Shown here: in pieces, positions 4,877 through 7,952 of the stretch
How positions within the stretch are numbered: the first letter of the stretch is position 1
Layout: the number at the start of each line of letters is the position of its first letter
NCBI GenBank assembly: GCA_900552115.1
Contig: URYP01000100.1
Location: forward strand, 1-7,952
Direction of reading: 5' to 3'
Source of the DNA: an uncultured Oscillospiraceae bacterium
Lineage (GTDB): Bacteria; Bacillota; Clostridia; Oscillospirales; Acutalibacteraceae
Length of the DNA: 7,952 nt
Notes under the pieces: model-generated
What the model saw: the letters and a program-made list of their open reading frames with translations, nothing else
Told to the model about the DNA's origin: nothing
The model's database searches: none
Translations under genes and position numbers: made by a program

Positions 4877-7440
4877 CCCTTAGCATCATACCAGGTCGCG
4901 CCAATATGCACGTCGGCTTCCATCTTGACCGACAGGTCTGCCGCCGCTTCCATCTCCTCTTGCAACAGCAGCGATACCGCCACCGCTTCCTCAGGAGGCG
5001 CCTCCACAATCAGTTCGTCGTGTACCTGCAAAATCAGGCGAGCTTTCCGGTTTTCGCGGCGAAGCCGCTGGTGCACCCGCACCATGGCGATTTTAATAAT
5101 GTCCGCCGCGGTTCCTTGGATGGGCATATTGCGTGCCACCCGTTCGCCAAAAGAACGGGTAACCGCCTGCGTAGCTTTTAATTCCGGCAGGGGACGGCGG
5201 CGGTGAAACAGGGTTTCCCCGTAGCCTTTTTCCCGGGCTGTTTCAATCAGGCGGGTCATAAATCCATCGACCGCGCTGTAATGCTTTAAATACTCATCGA
5301 TATACTGTTTGGCTTCACCGTAGGAAACATGGATATCCTCCGACAGGGAATGCGGGCCGATTCCATAAACGATACCAAAATTGACGGCCTTGGCGCGGGA
5401 ACGCATCAGCGGTGTTACCAGCTCCGGGGGAACGTCAAACACCTGAGACGCGGTGATCGTATGAATATCCTGTTCGGTATTAAACGCGTCGATCATGGTT
5501 GGATCCTGTGCCATGTGGGCCAGAACCCGCAGTTCAATCTGGGAATAATCCGCGTCGCACAGCAGCCAGCCGTCCTGCGTCGTAAAGAAACGGCGCAGTT
5601 CGCGCCCCAGCTCCTGCCGGACAGGGATGTTTTGCAAATTTGGCTCGGTGGAGGATATGCGCCCGGTACGGGTTTCGGTTTGATTAAACGAGGAATGGAT
5701 GCGGCCATCCGGGCCAATCACTTTCAGCAGTCCGTCGCAGTAGGTCGATTTCAGTTTGGACAGCATGCGGTAATCCAGCAGCATGGCTACCGCCGGATGG
5801 GCATCCCGCAGGGATTCGAGAACATCGGCGCTGGTGGAGTAACCGGATTTTGTTTTCTTTTTGGCGGGCAGCCCCAAATCCTCAAACAACGCTTTAGCCA
5901 GCTGCTTGGGGGAATTCAAATTGAATTCATAGCCCACCGCTTCATAAATGCTGGCCTGGATCGATGTGATGCGGACCGCCAGCGTCTCCCCAAAATCGGC
6001 AATGCTCTTGCCGTCTACATAGAAACCGACCCGTTCCATATCCGCCAGTACCACAGACAAGGGGATTTCCACCGACCGGAGCAGATCGTCCTGCGCCTGT
6101 GACACCAGTTCCTCATTCATTCGTTCCGACAGGGAAGGAAAAAGCGCCGCTTCCCAGCCTTCATCATCCTGTGACGCGCCGGTAATACCGTATTCCTGAA
6201 TCAATCGGGACAATGCATAGTCCGATGCCAGCGGATTGAGCAGATACCCCGCCAGCAGAGTATCCATTTGTATTCCCCGCGGATAAATGCCTTCTCGAAG
6301 CAAATACGTGTACCACGGCTTGCCGTCGTGGATGCTTTTTTTTATTTCAGGGTCTTCCCACAGCTTCATAAACGCGGGGAACAGGGGATGTACGGCCTCC
6401 ACATAGGCCCGCGTTCCGCCGGCAACTACCCACAGGCCCTGCGGTTCGGCGTTTTCCCAAACTGGGAGCATCGCGCAAAGTCCGGTCGCTTTTGCTTGAT
6501 CATATACGGTTTCTACGGATTCCATCCGCGGCAGGAGGGATACCTGGTGTGTTTCCGGTTCTGTCTGGGGCGCCTGGTCAAGCCCCCACTTCTCCATCAG
6601 TTTAAAAAGCTCCAAACGTGCCATCAATCGCGACAGATCCTCTTTTTGCGGTGGCTTTATAGCATAATCCGCCATATCGAGGGAAACCGGCGCCTTCCGG
6701 CAAATTGTTCCCAGGGTACGGCTGAGGTAGGCGCTGTCTTTACCGGCGCGCAGCTTGGCTTTTAGGGATTCGCGCAGGTCGCTGTCTTCCATCTGCTCAT
6801 AGAGCGCGTCCAGTGAACAAAAGCGATGCAAGAGATCCAGAGCGGTTTTTTCACCCACGCCGGGCACCCCCGGAATGTGGTCGCTGGCATCGCCCATCAA
6901 GGCCTTCAAATCGATGAGCTGTTCCGGCGAAAGGCCGTATTTTTCCTGAATGGCGGCGCGGTCAAAGGTTGTGGTTTCGGGACGGCCCATTTTGGTGGCG
7001 GCCAGCAAAACCGTCACCTGATCGTCCACCAGCTGCAGCGCGTCCCGGTCACCGGTCGCGATGAAACAATCGCCCTGCTTTTTGGAGGCGTCGGCCAGCG
7101 TCCCCAGAATGTCGTCCGCTTCATAGCCTTCGCTTTCAACAACGGCGCAGCCCATCAGGGTCAGCATGTCCTTAATCAGCGGCATTTGTGTGCGCAGTTC
7201 ATCCGGCATGCCTTTACGGCCGGCCTTATACTCATCGTACAGCTTATGGCGAAACGTGGGCGCGTGCAGATCAAACGCCGCAGCGATATGATCAGCGCCC
7301 GTCAAGTCTTTCAGTTTTTGAAAAATATTAAAGAAACCGACAACCGCGTTGGTATACTGCCCATCCTTGGTAGAGAGCAGTTTGATCCCGTAAAAAGCCC
7401 GGTTGGCAATGCTGTTGCCGTCCAGCAGCAAAACCCGCAT
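4873..7440 (-). CDS. polA: DNA polymerase I (5' nuclease plus polymerase, inactive 3'-5' exonuclease domain)
   Basis: An 855-residue enzyme for Okazaki fragment maturation and repair synthesis. Residues 1 to about 290 form the 5' nuclease. Its metal ligands are visible: D7, D57, E107, D109 and D110 (in EGYEADD), D131 and D133 (in TGDRD), D184 and D187, followed by the helix-hairpin-helix GVPGVGEKT. Residues of about 300-450 align in place of the proofreading domain but lack the acidic D-x-E motif, so it should not proofread. The polymerase domain has motif A DYSQIELR (D631, E636), motif B with R680, K684, F688 and Y692, and motif C HDE (807-809). F688 is the residue that usually disfavours dideoxynucleotides. 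The frame is open to 7512, but the ATG at 7440 gives the conserved MRVLLLDGNS start, has GGGGA nearby, and lies downstream of the promoter at 7494-7522. It is convergent with the ABC gene, sharing TTAA at the stops. Confidence 0.97.
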   Translation of the reverse strand: MRVLLLDGNSIANRAFYGIKLLSTKDGQYTNAVVGFFNIFQKLKDLTGADHIAAAFDLHAPTFRHKLYDEYKAGRKGMPDELRTQMPLIKDMLTLMGCAVVESEGYEADDILGTLADASKKQGDCFIATGDRDALQLVDDQVTVLLAATKMGRPETTTFDRAAIQEKYGLSPEQLIDLKALMGDASDHIPGVPGVGEKTALDLLHRFCSLDALYEQMEDSDLRESLKAKLRAGKDSAYLSRTLGTICRKAPVSLDMADYAIKPPQKEDLSRLMARLELFKLMEKWGLDQAPQTEPETHQVSLLPRMESVETVYDQAKATGLCAMLPVWENAEPQGLWVVAGGTRAYVEAVHPLFPAFMKLWEDPEIKKSIHDGKPWYTYLLREGIYPRGIQMDTLLAGYLLNPLASDYALSRLIQEYGITGASQDDEGWEAALFPSLSERMNEELVSQAQDDLLRSVEIPLSVVLADMERVGFYVDGKSIADFGETLAVRITSIQASIYEAVGYEFNLNSPKQLAKALFEDLGLPAKKKTKSGYSTSADVLESLRDAHPAVAMLLDYRMLSKLKSTYCDGLLKVIGPDGRIHSSFNQTETRTGRISSTEPNLQNIPVRQELGRELRRFFTTQDGWLLCDADYSQIELRVLAHMAQDPTMIDAFNTEQDIHTITASQVFDVPPELVTPLMRSRAKAVNFGIVYGIGPHSLSEDIHVSYGEAKQYIDEYLKHYSAVDGFMTRLIETAREKGYGETLFHRRRPLPELKATQAVTRSFGERVARNMPIQGTAADIIKIAMVRVHQRLRRENRKARLILQVHDELIVEAPPEEAVAVSLLLQEEMEAAADLSVKMEADVHIGATWYDAKG

Positions 7441-7482
7441 CCTATCATCCCCGTTTTCCGATAAAATCGATATCTGAACATA

Positions 7483-7500
7483 GTATACTCTAAAGTATAC
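7483..7500. promoter_or_regulatory. Perfect 7-4-7 palindrome over the polA -10/start site, candidate operator
   Basis: The plus strand reads GTATACT, CTAA, AGTATAC: two exact 7-base inverted arms around a 4-base centre. It covers the polA -10 box and extends to about the predicted transcription start, where a bound dimeric repressor would block the polymerase. The arm spacing of 11 bases suits a two-fold symmetric helix-turn-helix protein. No regulator gene is in the window, so the cognate protein is unknown. Because the arms contain TATACT, part of the symmetry could come from duplicated -10-like sequence by chance. Confidence 0.5.
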
Positions 7501-7522
7501 CAATAAAATCAAACGATGCCAA
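7494..7522 (-). promoter_or_regulatory. Sigma-A promoter of polA
   Basis: On the minus strand TTGGCA (7522-7517) is followed by a 17-base spacer and TATACT (7499-7494). This predicts a start near 7487 and a leader of about 46 bases. A second TATACT occurs 12 bases downstream (7487-7482), with only a poorly spaced TTGATT ahead of it. It could be a minor alternative -10, or just the other arm of the palindrome at 7483-7500. Confidence 0.75.
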
Positions 7523-7605
7523 GCCCGTTTAGCCTTTTATCCAAATTCGCCAAACTCTGCGCGGTTCCATTTCACATTTTTTTTGCGAATATACGGCGAC
7601 AGGTC

Positions 7606-7634
7606 TTGCACAATATCGGAAAACTGCTTATAAT
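7606..7634 (+). promoter_or_regulatory. Sigma-A promoter of the Fe-S scaffold-type gene
   Basis: TTGCAC (7606-7611) is followed by a 17-base spacer and a consensus TATAAT (7629-7634). The predicted start is near 7641, giving a leader of about 70 bases before the ATG at 7711. Position and strength agree with a start at 7711 and argue against translation from the in-frame ATG at 7516, which lies upstream of this promoter. Confidence 0.78.
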
Positions 7635-7652
7635 AGGGAAGTGTCATCGACA

Positions 7653-7680
7653 GGAAAAGCATGGAAAAGCCGGTGGCTTT
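7653..7680 (+). promoter_or_regulatory. Leader repeats and hairpin ahead of the scaffold-type gene
   Basis: Within the predicted 5' leader, GGAAAAGC occurs twice exactly 10 bases apart (7653-7660 and 7663-7670). The second copy runs into an inverted repeat AAAGCC/GGCTTT with a 3-base loop (7666-7680). No T run follows, so it is not a terminator, and it does not match any riboswitch consensus I can recall. The stem ends 16 bases before the AAAGGAG ribosome binding site (7697-7703), so it could affect translation or message stability. Confidence 0.4.
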
Positions 7681-7710
7681 ATCTGTGCAAAAACCGAAAG
7701 GAGAACCAAT

Positions 7711-7952
7711 ATGAACTATTCCCATGAAGTGGAACAAATGTGCATAGTGAAAAAGGGCCCGCATCATGGCCCGGCTCCCATTCCGGAAGAAGGCAAGTGG
7801 GTGCAGTCCACCCAGATTACCGATATTTCGGGACTGTCCCATGGTGTCGGTTGGTGTGCCCCTCAGCAGGGTGCCTGCAAACTGACGCTGAACGTAAAAG
7901 AGGGTATCGTGCAGGAAGCGCTGGTTGAAACCATCGGCTGCTCCGGCATGAC
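7711..7952 (+). CDS. Iron-sulfur cluster assembly scaffold-type protein (clostridial NifU-like), 3' truncated by window end
   Basis: Eighty complete codons are visible and the frame is open at the edge. The start ATG at 7711 has a near-ideal AAAGGAG (7697-7703) seven bases upstream. The N-terminus MNYSHEVEQMC, the GPHHGPAPIPEEGKW stretch (16-30) and the block DISGLSHGVGWCAPQQGAC (38-56) match what I recall of a conserved clostridial family. Databases label that family iron-sulfur cluster assembly scaffold protein, and it usually precedes a gene for a GGGtGRT protein. Cysteines at 11, 49, 56 and 77 (in ETIGCSG) are candidate cluster or thiol ligands. The IscU-like segment LTLNVKEGIVQEALVETIGCSG resembles the beta-strand region of NifU N-terminal domains. 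The function is inferred from that label and has little experimental support that I know of. The full protein, normally over 200 residues, continues outside the window. Confidence 0.82.
   Translation, partial: MNYSHEVEQMCIVKKGPHHGPAPIPEEGKWVQSTQITDISGLSHGVGWCAPQQGACKLTLNVKEGIVQEALVETIGCSGM

Larger units (their letters stand above)
7441..7710. other. Intergenic region between divergent polA and the scaffold-type gene
   Basis: This 270-base gap holds the polA promoter and palindrome on its left side and the scaffold-gene promoter and leader on its right. The middle (about 7523-7605) shows an AT-rich stretch with a T run at 7578-7584, but no hairpin that would make it a terminator and no small gene with a convincing ribosome binding site. 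Confidence 0.6.

Noticed and set aside
5329..6102. 257-codon plus-strand open frame opposite polA
   Set aside because: Antisense shadow of the conserved polymerase domain, with no initiation signals or recognisable domain.
7441..7512. Longer polA start at 7512 giving 24 extra residues
   Set aside because: The ATG lies upstream of the -10 box and between it and the -35 box, so it would not be in the mRNA; the conserved N-terminus MRVLLLDGNS begins at 7440.
7666..7680. Leader hairpin considered as a terminator/attenuator
   Set aside because: The stem is only 6 bp and is followed by ATCTGTG rather than a T run, so intrinsic termination is unlikely.
7516..7710. In-frame open extension of the scaffold-type gene back to an ATG at 7516, adding 65 residues
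   Set aside because: The extension has no ribosome binding site, contains the promoter of the gene (7606-7634), and the family begins at MNYSHEVE, which has an ideal ribosome binding site directly upstream at 7697-7703.
7537..7842. 101-codon minus-strand open frame across the scaffold gene start
   Set aside because: It overlaps both the scaffold promoter and its conserved coding start on the opposite strand, and has no ribosome binding site or family resemblance.

Overview
The window looks like chromosomal housekeeping DNA from a low-to-mid-GC Gram-positive anaerobe of the class Clostridia, probably near the Oscillospiraceae/Ruminococcaceae. The grounds are the proteins (a clostridial-type HesA/ThiF-fold TcdA, a clostridial phosphohexomutase variant, a DNA polymerase I with a dead proofreading domain, a cysteine-rich clostridial Fe-S scaffold protein), strong AGGAGG-like ribosome binding sites, and near-consensus sigma-A promoters in AT-rich gaps between moderately GC-rich genes. 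The taxonomic call is inference from recalled family resemblance, not from a search.

Layout. Positions 3-79 (minus) hold a tRNA-Pro(CGG) with an encoded CCA. It has its own near-perfect promoter (TTGACA, 17 bp, TATAAT) at 169-197. Positions 213-4108 (minus) hold a tight four-gene operon transcribed towards the tRNA: phosphoglucomutase/phosphomannomutase, then prmA (ribosomal protein L11 methyltransferase), then tcdA (tRNA ct6A37 dehydratase), then rsmE (16S rRNA m3U1498 methyltransferase). The gaps are 4, 1 and 6 bases. No intrinsic terminator is visible between rsmE and the tRNA. Positions 4193-4876 (plus) hold a lone MacB/LolD-type ABC ATPase, divergent from the operon. The two promoters appear to overlap at their -10 elements. 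Positions 4873-7440 (minus) hold polA, convergent with the ABC gene; the two stop codons share one palindromic TTAA. From 7711 to the window end (plus) is the 5' part of a gene for an Fe-S cluster assembly scaffold-type protein, with its own promoter at 7606-7634.

How the genes relate. Three operon genes and the neighbouring tRNA concern the translation apparatus: modification of L11, of 16S rRNA and of tRNA position 37. The phosphohexomutase at the head of the operon supplies sugar phosphates and has no obvious link to that theme. The intergenic regions carry the least ordinary signals: overlapping divergent promoters (4121-4174), a perfect 7-4-7 palindrome over the polA -10/start region (7483-7500), and a repeat-plus-hairpin leader before the scaffold gene (7653-7680). 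I found no mobile element, CRISPR array, defence system or clearly new multi-gene system. The window is mostly ordinary core genome.
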